The translations under genes and the position numbers were made by a program. A stretch of DNA of 64,000 nt from positions 372,001 through 436,000 of the forward strand of contig JAJFZO010000447.1 in assembly GCA_021397835.1 (NCBI GenBank), in the 5' to 3' direction. Source of the stretch: Moringa oleifera (lineage: Eukaryota > Streptophyta > Magnoliopsida > Brassicales > Moringaceae). Below the pieces are notes generated by a model, which ran no database searches, was not told the DNA's origin, and was given only the letters and a program-made list of their open reading frames with translations. Shown here piece after piece: positions 1 through 11,589 of the stretch (its first letter is position 1; each line of letters starts with the position of its first letter).

Positions 1-2475
1 AATTTTTTGATTAATTCGATTTTAAAAAAATTGTAACAAAAAAAATTGAGTTTATCGATTTTTTCGGTTTTAACCAAATTTTACTCACCCTTGGCCCCTA
101 TAATAATTTTAAACTCTCTTGAAAGAATCAAATATATGACTTCATTTTTTCAAATTGATTTCAAATTTGAATTTCTTTTGAAAAAAGCACTCGTGAAATT
201 TATAATACATTTCAATTTTGAGAAAAATAATCACACATCATTCTTTTTTCTTTTTTTTTTTATGGCACTACAATTAAAGCAAGTTGAAGTCAATGTATAA
301 AACAACATATGTAATAAGCACATAGATAATCTTTAAAGAACAAAGCTTGTAAACTATTGTATTCATCTCACATATTGCTAACACCATCATATCCTTGAAC
401 TCGCAAGTTTTCAATTGACAAGTTGTATCCATTGAAGATATTATATATTTGTTTCATAGAACTTTGACATTTTTCATTCTCAATACTTATAACTTCAAAA
501 GAAAAAAAAAAGATCACAAATTAATCTATTAAGATCAACAAACCTCAAGATAATTGCCATTTATTTTTTTATTAGACCCATTAATAACTTCATCAATAAA
601 AATTAAATTTGACATCACCAATGTCATCATGGATCTATAACCATACTCGGTTAGCAAGAGTTTTTAGTAACTCTTTTTGAAATTAGATGCTATGAATTTA
701 GTATTTTTTGAAGAATTTTTTTAGTACAATTATAGCAATTTCTTTGTTTAATGATGTTTACAACTTTATTAATCTGAGAAAATTTTCACGATTAGCGAAA
801 TTAATGGACTCATCATGACATCTAAAAGCATATCCTTGCAATACCAACTATTTCGCAATGTTTAATGAAATCTTATGTTATGATCTATTTACAAAGTTTC
901 TTCTAAAGAAAGAGTGCTCATAGTTTTATTGATGTATTTAGATGAATTTTTCAAGTTAATTAAACTTTTCATGGCAAATCCATGATATGAGTTAATATCT
1001 CCTTCATGTTGCATAAACTAGCATCTTTTACCTCCCACCCTTTTTCAACCTTAAAAATTTTTGATTGTAAAAATATGATACTTGGACTTATAACTCTTAG
1101 ATAGCTAGCATGAAAAACAAAATATTTTGTCTTTTTTTACTAAATATTCAAGCCACTTAAATTTATCAAACTAAGAAGTTTGGAATCGTCAAGTTTATTT
1201 TTCATTTTGAGTTTGATGACATTTAACTAAGATAGGCTAATATGATCTTATTTGAACAAATGACTTCTGAATACCATCATGTTTATCAATGGAATACATC
1301 TCAATTAGAGAGTATAATCTAAGGTTACGCTCATAATATTGAGTATTAATATCCAATGGAGTATCAATATTCTCACAGTCACCTTTTCATAATATGATGA
1401 ACTTGAGATACTAATATATTATAAAGAAAGAGAACTCAAACTACCTAATACTTTATCATTTTCTTTTCTGCTAAATATTTGGTTTGGATGGGTGATAACT
1501 TGATATTATCATCTATAATAGTAATTGATCAAAAGTCAAGATATAAACTAACAATATGGTATAAGAATATTACTAACCATGGATATCAACCAAGATAGGT
1601 ATAATTGTATTAAGCATGTTCATGTATATGTACCTTAGTGGTCAACTTATAGCAAGCAAACCCGATTTAAAGTGATCTGTATAGGATGTTTTAGGTTAAT
1701 TGTAAAATGTCAATATAACCAAGAGATTAGATCTTCATGACCATTTCGGTGGATGCTACTAGCATTAAGTCATGACATGCATGAACCACTGTAAAATGAT
1801 AATGTATGACTTATTATTATTTTTATTTTCTTATTCTAGCTTTATAAAAAGTAGAACTTAAGGCAATAGAGAAGATTTATTATTGTGAATTATAAAAGCT
1901 TACTTGACAAGACAAAGAAGATATTATACTCCGAAGACGATACCTATTGTCAAGAAAATTGTAAGGATTGTTTTTAGGATCTTATAATGAATGACTCATT
2001 GATCTTTGTTATTGGTTTCAAGGAAAAATTAAATAAGGAAAGCAACGATGTTGATAACGTCAATTTTTCTTTGAATGCATTACTCTTTCTTCTTCCTTTT
2101 TATATGAGAAATAGAGGATCTTCGTATCATGTTTCTTAAATCAATGGTTGGTGTCTCTTAGATAGGCACTTTTTGTACACCTCTGTGAATTGGGTGGTAA
2201 TATGTTTTCTAAACATTATTTTATTTCTTATTAATCTTAAAAGTAAGTAGTTTTTCACTGATCAATAGGTTATATTCCAAAAGTTAGCAAGTAGTGCCAA
2301 GTTTTATGAATAGTTTCTTATTATTGATATTGTATGTCATTTTCAACAAATTTTCATGTCAATTTACTATATATTTGATATGGATTATTGTAAGATATGT
2401 TAATGGAGCAGTTAAAAGCTGGTAACATACCATTTTAAGACAATTATGACATTTTAAGCAAAGCTCTTAGTCTTA
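1..2475. other. AT-rich intergenic DNA, no gene recognised
   Basis: No open frame here resembles a known protein. The first 105 bases contain runs such as TTTTTCGGTTTTAACC followed by CTCACCCTTGGCCCC, which look like one end of a non-autonomous hAT-type element cut by the window edge. This is a resemblance only, because the other end is outside the window. The rest is AT-rich with no clear repeat. Confidence 0.4.
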
Positions 2476-3600
2476 ATGAGCACAGGGGTTAAGTTAGAGG
2501 AGTTGAAAATTTTGTCATTCACTCCTTTTTTTTTTTCAACTCCTGATAAGGTAGCATATCTAAAAGTTCACTTACCTAAGATGGAATATAAACAAATGAC
2601 AATGACTCAAGGAAGCATCGATACACATTCACATGTTGCACAACCTGAAGGTCATAGCTTTAACAAAATACTAAAACTTGATTTATTAGTGCCTATAAAG
2701 GAGTCTTGCGGTGTTTTTAATGAAGATTTGAAGATGAAGATATTTAATTTTTTATTCAATATTATAAACATATGTTTTTTCACTATTAATGATAATTAAT
2801 AATATTAATTTTTTTAGATAAATAGGGTGTTGTATGTAAATGATCAGTAGATACATTAAAGAATTTTGTTGCAATAGGCACCATTATTGATTATTCATGT
2901 GCTAATATTTTGATTTTCAATAATCAAATATTGATTGAAGGTACTCAATTGTCCATTAAAAATGATGATAAATATCTCATATTTGTTAAAGATGCATTGA
3001 GTCATCGTATAAGTTGGCCTAAAGAATTCATTTCTACTCAAATTTTTAAGAAAGTATGAGCTAATTTTAGTAATTATATATTATCATTTTTTTAATGTTA
3101 AAATTATTTAATTTTTAAAGTCTATTATTGTCTCATGTTATGAGACAAAAGAAAAGAGAATTAGGAAAGAAGTTGTATCCGTTTCTGAGCAAGCTTTGGA
3201 GCTATTTGTAAAAGTAGCTTATCTACTAATAATTAATATGAAAAATCAAGTAAGAGTAAAATTTGATGAAGATGTCATTTATGGTCCATTTTGTTGCCAC
3301 TTTAGTTCAAAAGATTACTCTATTATGCTTGATAAAAAAAATTAGAAAGAACTAGCATATATTTGTCTATATATTGGTGAAATACAAAATCTCAATATTA
3401 GTCTATATCAATATCTATTCTTACATATTTATCTTTTAATTTGTCTACTTTTAAATATTTACATGCTAAATTAAAGGACATAAAAAAGTCGAAGCAATTT
3501 GACTTCATCAATCATGTGATTGTCCCCTTCTCTGATGGACAAAACAATGAAAAGTTAAGAAATAAAGTACAAATTTTATAAAGTGGTTAGAAAAAACACA
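2476..3600 (+). pseudogene. Decayed En/Spm (CACTA)-like transposon protein segment
   Basis: The clearest part is 2,868-3,058, which reads VAIGTIIDYS, then ILIEGTQLS, then DALSHRISWPKEFI. In plant En/Spm-type (Ptta) transposon proteins the same order occurs: V-A-x-G-T, a short insert, a loading segment, and a closing x-x-x-W-P-x-x-[LF]-[IV]. That match is recalled from the family and was not searched. A 107-codon open frame precedes it at 2,476-2,799, and more broken frames follow to about 3,600. Stops and frameshifts interrupt the reading throughout, so it cannot make a protein. No CACTA terminal repeats or 3-bp target duplication were found around it. It could be another plant mobile-domain protein. 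Confidence 0.4.
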
Positions 3601-4690
3601 TTCAAACAAAATTATTTCGTGGCTTATAATCTAAAATAAAAATTTCTTATCCTAATTGTTTTAGAATGGCATATCTCATTTTGCTAAAACAAATTTTTTC
3701 TTTTTTAATTATCAATAGATTTAAGTGAAAAATGGTTATTATTGAAATGGCATCATGGATAATATATTATTTGAATTCTTTAGGTTCTAAGATTTGATTT
3801 TATAAAAATTACAACCATGTAAGTGCAAATTTTGGTTTAGTTATTTATTTATTGGTCTTATTATCAAATTTAAATACTAAATATGAAATAAAATATGTAT
3901 AAAATTTTTTAAATATTTCGTGTGGGATCAAATATTACATGACAACGAATTAAAGTGATTTTATTTTATTTTTTTATTATTAATATTAAAAATAATTTAT
4001 TAATTATTATATTTTTACATATATAAACATTCATTCAAAGAAAGGGTATATAATGTGAATATTTTGTGCTTTCATTTATATAAAAATAATTAAAAATTTA
4101 AAAATTCTTTATTGATATATAAATACATGAAAATTTTGATGATATATACATTTTTGAGCAAAATAATATTCCTAGTTAAAGAAAATAAAGGCAACATTGC
4201 CCAGAGGAGTTCAAGACTGAGCCTAGAAACCTACCACCCAACTTAAGAGTCCTCCTACAATATCTTTAGTTATTGTGTTGTTATTACTATCATTATTATT
4301 GTATAAAATGAACTATAATTGGCTTAAAATCCAATGCAGCTTCTTGTACCTTTTAGTTTTAGGATAAACCTCAATTGACATGGGTTGGTTCTGAATTTTT
4401 AATAAAGAGTTAAAATAGTATTTTATTAATAATTTAATATATTAATATAAAAAATATATGAATAAATTTTAATTATTAATTTTATTAAATTATTATGTGT
4501 TATTATTTTATCAAAAGTTCAGTTCAAATGATCAGAGGATTTTGATTCTGGTTTTTGAATAAAAAGTCTTTAATGAAATAAGTCGGTGAAGAACTTTTAA
4601 TAAAAAAATTCAGAAAGGTATTTTGGTAAATATAATATATTAATGTGAAAAATAAAAATTACTCCGAAGCAATAGGAGGGAGGAGCTATT
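3601..4690. other. AT-rich intergenic DNA
   Basis: Nothing coding was recognised. Most of the stretch is A/T homopolymer-rich and typical of plant intergenic DNA. It ends just upstream of the hydrolase gene promoter. Confidence 0.5.
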
Positions 4691-4951
4691 ATCTTGTAAT
4701 TCAAGGCCATACTTAAAAAAATAATGAAATTTCCATTAAGGAGAAGAGCACGTATGACCACATAATAGAGAAACGGAGCAGTCGTGGATCATTGTGTACA
4801 AGAAACCCAACAGTCAATGGTGAGTGCGTACCTGTTAGAGACTGCGCGTGTAGCACCAACCAACCAAGCCAAGGCAGTTGGCAATTGGGGTTGTTGACGC
4901 CATTAATTTTGCTGGTAGGCAGCACAAACCAGTCCCATACAAAATTACTCT

Positions 4952-4959
4952 GTATATAT
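4952..4959 (+). promoter_or_regulatory. TATA box of the hydrolase gene
   Basis: GTATATAT lies about 58 bases upstream of the ATG at 5,017, which leaves room for transcription to start near 4,985 with a short leader. The position is right for a plant core promoter, but the start site is inferred. Confidence 0.5.
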
Positions 4960-5016
4960 CAATGGTTCAGGGTGCTCAACTTGATCTCAAGCAGAAGAAA
5001 ACAAACAGAGTGATAA

Positions 5017-6306
5017 ATGGAGATTCAAGAAGAGAAGAAGATGAAGATACTATGCCTCCATGGCTTTAGAACTAGTGGGAGTTTCTTGCGGAAGCAAATC
5101 AGCAAGTGGGATCCTTCTATATTCGCTCGCTTTCACTTGGTATCTGCCATTTCCCCTCCTTCTCTCTCTCTCTTTGCATTGACCATTTGGATAATGAAGC
5201 ATTTATAGCGTGCCTGCAACGCGATCTAAACATGATTCCATTCCAAAATTGCAGGATTTCCCAGATGGCATGTTTCCTGCTGGAGGCAAATCTGACATAG
5301 AAGGCATCTTTCCTCCTCCCTACTTTGAGTGGTTTCAGTTCAACAAGGTGCAGATTCTCCCTTCTCTTTCAATAAAATGATTTCAGACGTCACAGCATCC
5401 ACACGCAGGAACACATGCTTGACTCACGTTTTGAGTGCAATTCATAGTGACCGTTATTATGATTTATTAAACAGGAGTTCACTGAATGCACTAATCTGGA
5501 AGAATGCATCTCCTATTTGTGTGAGTACATCACAAGCAAAGGCCCTTTTCATGGTTTTCTTGGTTTCTCTCAGGTGATTAATGCCTTAAAGCAACAGAGT
5601 TCAGAGTATGTTAATTGAACGATTGCATAACTAATGCTAAGCCTTAATTTTTTTTTCTGGGTTCAGGGAGCTACGCTGGCAGCTCTTCTGCTGGGCTACC
5701 AAGCACAGGTAAGTTCAATCTTTAATACCCATCTTTTTTTTTTTTTTTTAAGATGAGAAATTGGGTTCTGAAAAGCATGGGAAACAGGGGAAGGTGTTGA
5801 AGGAGCATCCAGCCATGAAATTGTTTGTATCTATATCAGGGACAAAGTCCAGAGATCCAACAATACTCGAGGTTGCCTTCAAAGATCCCATCAAGGTCAG
5901 ATCAGTCCACTTCATAGGAGCCAAGGACTGGCTGAGATTGCCTTCTGAGGAACTTGCTACTGCCTTTGACAACCCTCTCATCATAAGGCACCCCCAAGGC
6001 CACACAGTCCCCAGACTAGGTACACTAATGGCCATTTTCTGATACCCAAAGCTCACTTAAGAAGAAATTAACTTTAATTGCTTTTACTAATTACGGTTAT
6101 ATTTGTAAGCAGATGAAGTAGCCACCGAACAACTACACCACTGGACCAAGGAGATCCTACTCGAATGGGCCGATGGTGTCTCAGATAAGAAAAATGAATT
6201 GCAGGAGGAGAATGTAGAAGCTAAGGAAGGGAATGAAGAGAAAGAGGCAGGAGAAGCCTGTAATAAAGTCAACAGCCAAGTGACTGCGGTGGAATCCAAT
6301 ATGTAG
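5017..6306 (+). CDS. FSH1-family serine hydrolase (esterase), six exons
   Basis: Exons are 5017-5139, 5255-5347, 5475-5573, 5667-5708, 5788-6019 and 6113-6306. All introns are GT-AG and the joined frame is open for 260 residues. The protein is an alpha/beta-hydrolase of the FSH1 family, whose plant members are about 220-250 residues, are presumably cytosolic, and are often mislabelled dihydrofolate reductase. Exon 1 carries the N-terminal LCLHGFRTSG strand and oxyanion region. Exon 2 carries KSDIEGIFPPPYFEWFQF. The nucleophile serine is in GFSQGA, split across the exon 3/4 junction. The acid is the Asp of GAKDW and the catalytic His is in HPQGHTVPRL, both in exon 5. Exon 6 adds an acidic Glu/Lys-rich tail beyond the fold. 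No signal peptide or membrane segment is visible. The ATG is the first in frame after the TATA box. The natural substrate is unknown; family members act on short acyl esters. No frameshift or missing catalytic residue was found, so the gene looks functional. Confidence 0.9.
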
Positions 6307-7869
6307 AGGCCAGAAGTTGAAGTTGTGGAGGCAGCCCAAGCCTGAAATTGTTCATTTGTTAAGCAAGAAATGAAGAATGCCTTTTTTAGCTATTGCCAAG
6401 GTAAGATATAGGGTCCATTATGTGGCCTTCAGTCATTTTGCCTTATGATCCTTCTAGTGTTGGGGGAATGTAGCCCATGTACAATGCTTAAGAAGCGACT
6501 CACCCAAGCAAACAGTTTGGTTCACTATGGAATTTAGTTCAAATTTGAATAGATGTTGATCAATTTAGAAAATATTACACTCTAATTGAATGGATTAAAC
6601 TGAAAGACTTTAACCGAACCAATGTTTCGGTTCGAATTGATTTTTCTTCATTGATTTTTTGTTTTCATTAAAGAAACAATAATAATATTCAATCTTAAAT
6701 TTTATATTTTAATTCATAAAAACGGATAAACATCAAAATAATTTGTTAATATAAATATTAAATTGCACAAAAATTCCAATCAAATTTATATCTCCAAATG
6801 AAATTGTTTATCTTAAATCTTTATAAGTAATAAGTTTAAACATTTCAAATCTTGATGAAAATATGTAAGATAAATGATTTGGAATTGAAGATTTATCATA
6901 AATAAATTATAGGTAAAAAGGGACAATATTATATGAATTTCAAAAATAAAAAAAGCAACCCATCTTTTGTTATTTGCCATTGATTTAAATGAAAGGTTAT
7001 GAAAAATTAAAAATTTTACTTAAAAAGAGAAGAAAATTAATTAATTAAAAATTAAAAATTACTTAAAGGGAAAAAAGCTTGGCTTTTATTGAAAGTAAAT
7101 AATAAAATAAGTTAAAAAAACAAATAGAAAAAAATTAGAAAAATAATTTTTAGGATTACTTACTTTGACACGGGGATATATTGAAGCATCATCGTTTGGT
7201 AAGTTAAAAAATGAAACTCAATAATTTCTCATATATTCGGTTGGCTTTAATTTTGATTAGCATTTTAGCACTTAATTCAAAACTCACCCACTCAATAGTT
7301 AGAGTTAATTTTTTTTTTTGCCAAAATCGAATAAAAAATGAAAAAAAATAACTAAACTAAATCCAACTAAATTTAGCGGTTTGATTTAATTTGATCGGTT
7401 TCTTCAATTTTTTTTACCCTAATTAAAATAAGTTTTTCTTTTCCCCATTAAAATCTCATAACATCAAAAATAAAAATAAAGAAAGATGATAAAACTTTGG
7501 CCCATATATTCGATAATTTGGATGAATATTTCCATCATATGCTACCATAAATTTGAGATAAGTGCAATGCTCACTGTTCTTCTGCAAGCCACTTTCTACG
7601 ATCATTGCTTTCAGTAATTTCTTTAGAACTTGGTCATCTTAATAGTCTGAACATCACTTTGATTACATCCAGAAGGATGTGTTGAGCTTGAACCAACTAA
7701 TCTCTTAAAAGGGGAAGTTCTTCCTACAGTATAAGAGCTATATTATTACTGTATTATATTGGCAAATTCATGACATTTTACTTTCCTTTGCATCTTTCTT
7801 CTTGAACCATAAAATTTTGTGGGAATACAATTGGGAATCGACAACATTTAGCTCTCATTTTCATACTGT
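6307..7869. other. 3' flank of the hydrolase gene and AT-rich spacer
   Basis: The first 150 bases are probably 3' UTR. The region from 6,540 to 7,440 has scattered CGGTTCG and CGGTTTGAT motifs like those of hAT-type elements, but no matching ends or target duplication could be defined. Nothing coding was seen. Confidence 0.4.
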
Positions 7870-8009
7870 TTCATTTACTAACTATGAGGCACATACTTAC
7901 AGTTCTGTTCAACAAGTCCATAGAATCAGATCCCATGATTTAAGGAGGACAAAAATAGAAAGTTTATGATCTAAACGGTTGAGTTGAGAGAAACTGCTAG
8001 GAAATCAAG

Positions 8010-8209
8010 TGGCTTCATGATTTAGTCTATCTGTAATACAGTGAAATCCATACTGCTGCGTGGAAATGGTGACATGACTGCTACTAGTGAAGACACAAAA
8101 AAGAATAAATGGCTTCATGATTTAGTCTTCTGTAATACAGTGAAATTCATACTTCTGCATGGAAATGGTGACATGACTGCTACTACTAAAGACACAACAA
8201 GGAATAAAT
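8010..8209. repeat. Tandem duplication, two units of about 100 bp
   Basis: TGGCTTCATGATTTAGTCT starts at 8,010 and again at 8,110, and both units continue through GTGAAAT, GGAAATGGTGACATGACTGC and GACACAA with few differences. Copy B has a single, more diverged unit near 36,785-36,885, so the duplication happened in copy A after the two copies split. Confidence 0.85.
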
Positions 8210-8985
8210 GTTTGACAGAGGTCGGTTTCCCTGCAGTTTCAAATTCTTCCAACTGGTAATCAGCAATAATGAAACATGACAATCGAAGACCCTACTTACC
8301 ATTTGATTTAATAACTGGGTTAGGTGTGTTAATGCTGACAATTTTGTCTTAATTATTCATCAGGATTAGACTATTTTAATTAATAAAATTAATCACTATA
8401 TACTTTTTATCAAATGGACACAATAAACATTGTTGTTAGGTATTAGATGTATCGTCCTACAATTTATATTAAGGTAGTGCCTTATTAGTAAAGAGACAAT
8501 GCAAAACTTTCCTATCGTATGACAATAAGGCTCCTCGCATCATTTCCCTTTGCTTCAACATATTTTCTATGATTAAGCTGCATGGATCCACAAAGAGAAT
8601 CTGACATGTATAACATTAAGGACAGTGACCAAATGAAGAACCATTAACCATATAAATGAATGTCAAATACTAAATTAGTCTTTTTGGAGTAAGATTGCTG
8701 TCAACTTTGGTAGAATGCAGACAAGGATGATGGTTTTGGTCAAGCCCCCTATGGTCTAAGGGGGACCATTTAGATTCCTTCAGATTTGGCAAGATAGAGC
8801 TATATCCGCGGAAAATACAATGAAGATTTGAAGAGACATCAACCATTCACTTAGTACCAACTGTTGCTTCCATTAATTAAAACTTTATAAGATGCGTTAA
8901 TTTGTGGGTTTTGTAGCCTATTCGTCAAAAGCAGCATTTATCAAAAAATGTCCACACGTTTTGGAGAGAGGTCGATAATCAAGTT

Positions 8986-9501
8986 TAAGGATGACAACGG
9001 ATCGAGTTTACGTGGATATATGATCCGAACAAATTCTAATAGAATGAATAGAATGGTTCGGATAATACTTAATCAGATTTGAATGAAGTTTAATATCCAA
9101 ATGGGATTCAGATCCATTTGAATTTTAATTTTTGGATACGGCTACCCAAACCCGTTTACACAATTATATTAATTATTAAAATTTTTTTAAAAAATTAATT
9201 ATAATCAATTTTTTATTTTTAATTCGAGTTTGATTATATTAATTTTTAAATTTTATTTTTATTTAATTAATAAAAAAAATTTTATTAAAATTTGTGAAAT
9301 ATATACAAATATATAAATATAATAAACGAATTTAAACCAATTCGAATAATGTGCAGATAATTGTAAACGAATTTAAGATTATTCAAATATTAAAATCAAT
9401 TTTTTAAACGAAGTGGAGATGGATTTGAATATTTATGTTTTAATGAGGTTCAAATTTGAAATTTTCTAAATGGACGGGTACCCGACCCGTTACCATCCCT
9501 A
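8986..9501. mobile_element. hAT-type MITE, 516 bp, with 8-bp target duplication
   Basis: The left end reads TAAGGATGACAACGGATCG. The right end, on the opposite strand, reads TAGGGATGGTAACGGGTCG, an imperfect inverted repeat. ATCAAGTT is repeated exactly at 8,978-8,985 and 9,502-9,509. An 8-bp duplication is typical of hAT elements. The interior is AT-rich and has no coding capacity. Copy B of the duplication has the uninterrupted sequence around one ATCAAGTT at 37,660-37,667, which confirms both boundaries. Confidence 0.88.
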
Positions 9502-9912
9502 ATCAAGTTGTATAGTCTCTGAATCTACAACTATAAGCATAAACCGTGAAGTGAAAAATAAAATTTTAGCAATTACGGCCACAATACCCGTACAGCAGTG
9601 ACCTTTGTGGTGAGGGGCACATTGATTTTTTTCTTGGTGATGTAAAAGGAAGGCAAAGTATTGATGAGCAATTAATTACTCAGGCCCATAATTAGACGAG
9701 CAAGTCGGACAATAATAAGTACTAAATTAAAGATCAATTCTGGACTGATTCGAATTCTTTCATTGTCCGAGTAAATTGGACTTGTAACCCATATGAATCA
9801 AGTAGACATATGACATGCAATTCTCTCAATAGTAAATCAAAATCAGATCTCAAATGGTGAAATTAACCTAAGGATGATTATATATGCACGGAAACAGTAA
9901 AACAAATGGTGA

Positions 9913-10104
9913 CTACCGCAAACCGAGCGAGTGCATGGTTCGTTGGGCGATGATCTTCAGCTGCCGGGCTAAACGTGAGAATATAAGACGCTTTACACGT
10001 CCTCTCGTAGGAGGAAGTCTGCGTTCTCCGCCATGCGCTTTTGCTACTCTTGCTTTTAGTTTCTGTGATGGGAAACTGGTGTCGATCATCCTCTTCTGGT
10101 TCAT
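9913..10104 (-). CDS. Small basic plant protein with PPxRGxVKRxIF core (copy A)
   Basis: The frame encodes 63 residues in one exon, starting MNQKRMIDTS. The core LPPTRGRVKRLIFSRLA lies at about residues 30-46 and is followed by a basic, probably helical tail. The protein is strongly basic (Arg/Lys) and has no signal peptide or membrane segment. I know of short plant proteins with a P-P-x-R-G-x-[IV]-K core but no assigned function, so none is given. The start is supported by a TATA box 75 bp upstream and by conservation of this ATG in copy B (38,130-38,321). The two copies differ at 11 of 192 bases, 7 of them changing residues, with no indel. Longer frames in this interval begin at non-ATG codons inside the promoter and are unlikely. 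A third relative is at 56,904-57,134. Expression is not shown. Confidence 0.65.
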   Translation of the reverse strand: MNQKRMIDTSFPSQKLKARVAKAHGGERRLPPTRGRVKRLIFSRLARQLKIIAQRTMHSLGLR

Positions 10105-10177
10105 CTTGGGACAGAAAGAGAGAGAGAGAGAGCAGATGGCAGCGGAGTGAGCCACATAATAGATATGCATGCCTGTC

Positions 10178-10185
10178 TTTAAATA
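10178..10185 (-). promoter_or_regulatory. TATA box of the copy A small gene
   Basis: The minus strand reads TATTTAAA about 75 bp upstream of the ATG at 10,104. The same element stands at the equivalent place in copy B. Just downstream both copies keep ATGCATGC, an RY-type (CATGCA) motif, followed by a CT-rich leader. In copy A that leader contains a short (CT)n run at 10,121-10,131. Confidence 0.55.
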
Positions 10186-11589
10186 GGGAAACCCCAGCAC
10201 ACCGACACCAAAGGACTAACAGAGCACTGCATCTTGATTACTTTTAAGAAGCAAAGGAAGGTCGTGTCGTGGAAATTGCATAGTCTAAATACTCTAACTA
10301 TCCTTGGAACCAGTCTGACAATTTTCGGCCAGAAAAAGATAAGCTCAAAAAGGTCTACTTTTTTTGACTGATTGATTCAATTAATTTGCCAAGAAAATCA
10401 GGCACCTACCTCCTCCTCTTCCGTGTTTTAGAGGTTCTTAAGAGTTTTCTTTTTCTTTAGTGAAAAACAAGGTTAAAACAAAAGGGGTCTGAGGGATTTA
10501 GATTTATATTGATCATAAAATGGATTTTTTATGCGAAAATTTAGTTTTTTTTTTCCATCAATTGAATTATATCACATAAACATGAACATGATTAATTTAA
10601 ATAATAATTCTCTTTGTGGGTTTTCTAAATTAATGTATCTGGACTTTCACATTGCTGATGCTTTCTCTTCAAATTGGCAGATGTTTCTTTGTCTTTCAAG
10701 TGCAAATTAAAACTAAAATTAACATATGCAATCCGAACTCGTGAAAACCGCAAACAAACTGGTCTCCAGCTGCCCCTGAAATAAAAATACAGCTTCCCAG
10801 TTGAATCTGAGCAAAGTCAACAACACCGGTTTGCCGTGCGCCACCAGTTCCTCCATGGAACAGAAACACTTATAAACTTTACAAAAGGAAACAGTAAGGG
10901 TGTCTTAAAACATATGAATTTCCTAAAGACTTGTCGCCGATGTAACCACTAACCAAGACAATAGAGGACACAGTACCCACAGACACAAGAGAAACTTCTG
11001 CATGCGAGTTCAGTTGGCAATGACGGCAAGAAATTGGAGAGTAAGGGACTAATTAGCAGAATGGTGTCTTCAGAAATATGGGTAGAGATTATAAATTCTC
11101 TACCTTGAATAATATTTACGAATGTATGAGATTGATAATAAACAAAATCTGACATCCTCAGTTATGTTCTTCAATTGAATTATATTGTCTTCATGCTTTT
11201 CAACATATCTAGTTAACAAGTGAGAAGTTGAAAATTAGGGTCAACATAAAAAAATAAACTTTAGACGGAAACTCTGTTTTTGAATTGAAATATATTTTAC
11301 AGATTAATTTAATTTTATATTCAAAAATTTAATTTAAATGAAGGTAAATATTTTTAAAAATTTTAAAATATATTTAAAAATATAATTCAATATATTAATT
11401 AAAAAATTGACAAATGAAACATGATTTGTTAATAATAAATAAATCAAATCTCAAACTTTAATTTCTTTTTTAAAAAAGAGAATTAATAGAATATCATTAG
11501 ACTTTTTGTCACTTTGTTTTTGGTCTAAAAATAATCAAAAATAAACATGTACATGCGATGTTGAAACCTAAATATTTTTCCCTTCCACA

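Larger units (their letters stand above)
7870..11340. repeat. Segmental duplication, copy A (partner 36,640-39,710)
   Basis: This stretch is collinear with 36,640-39,710 in the same orientation. Anchor pairs are 7,900-8,010 with 36,660-36,790; 8,310-8,480 with 36,970-37,140; 8,761-8,870 with 37,445-37,550; 9,913-10,104 with 38,130-38,321; and 10,920-11,060 with 39,280-39,420. Coding positions are much closer (181 of 192 identical) than the flanks, which are clearly diverged. Copy A has two insertions that copy B lacks: an extra 100-bp tandem unit and a 516-bp MITE. Copy A ends where transposon DNA begins, shortly before 11,590. Confidence 0.85.

Noticed and set aside
4713..5013. Frames of 70-73 codons on both strands just upstream of the hydrolase gene
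   Set aside because: They span the TATA box and leader of the hydrolase gene and show no domain.
6540..7440. Possible MITE with CGGTTCG motifs
   Set aside because: No inverted-repeat ends or target duplication could be matched.
9884..10247. Plus-strand frames of 68-88 codons opposite the copy A small gene
   Set aside because: They are shadows of the minus-strand gene; only the minus-strand frame shares the RGxxKRxIF core with the locus at 56,904.
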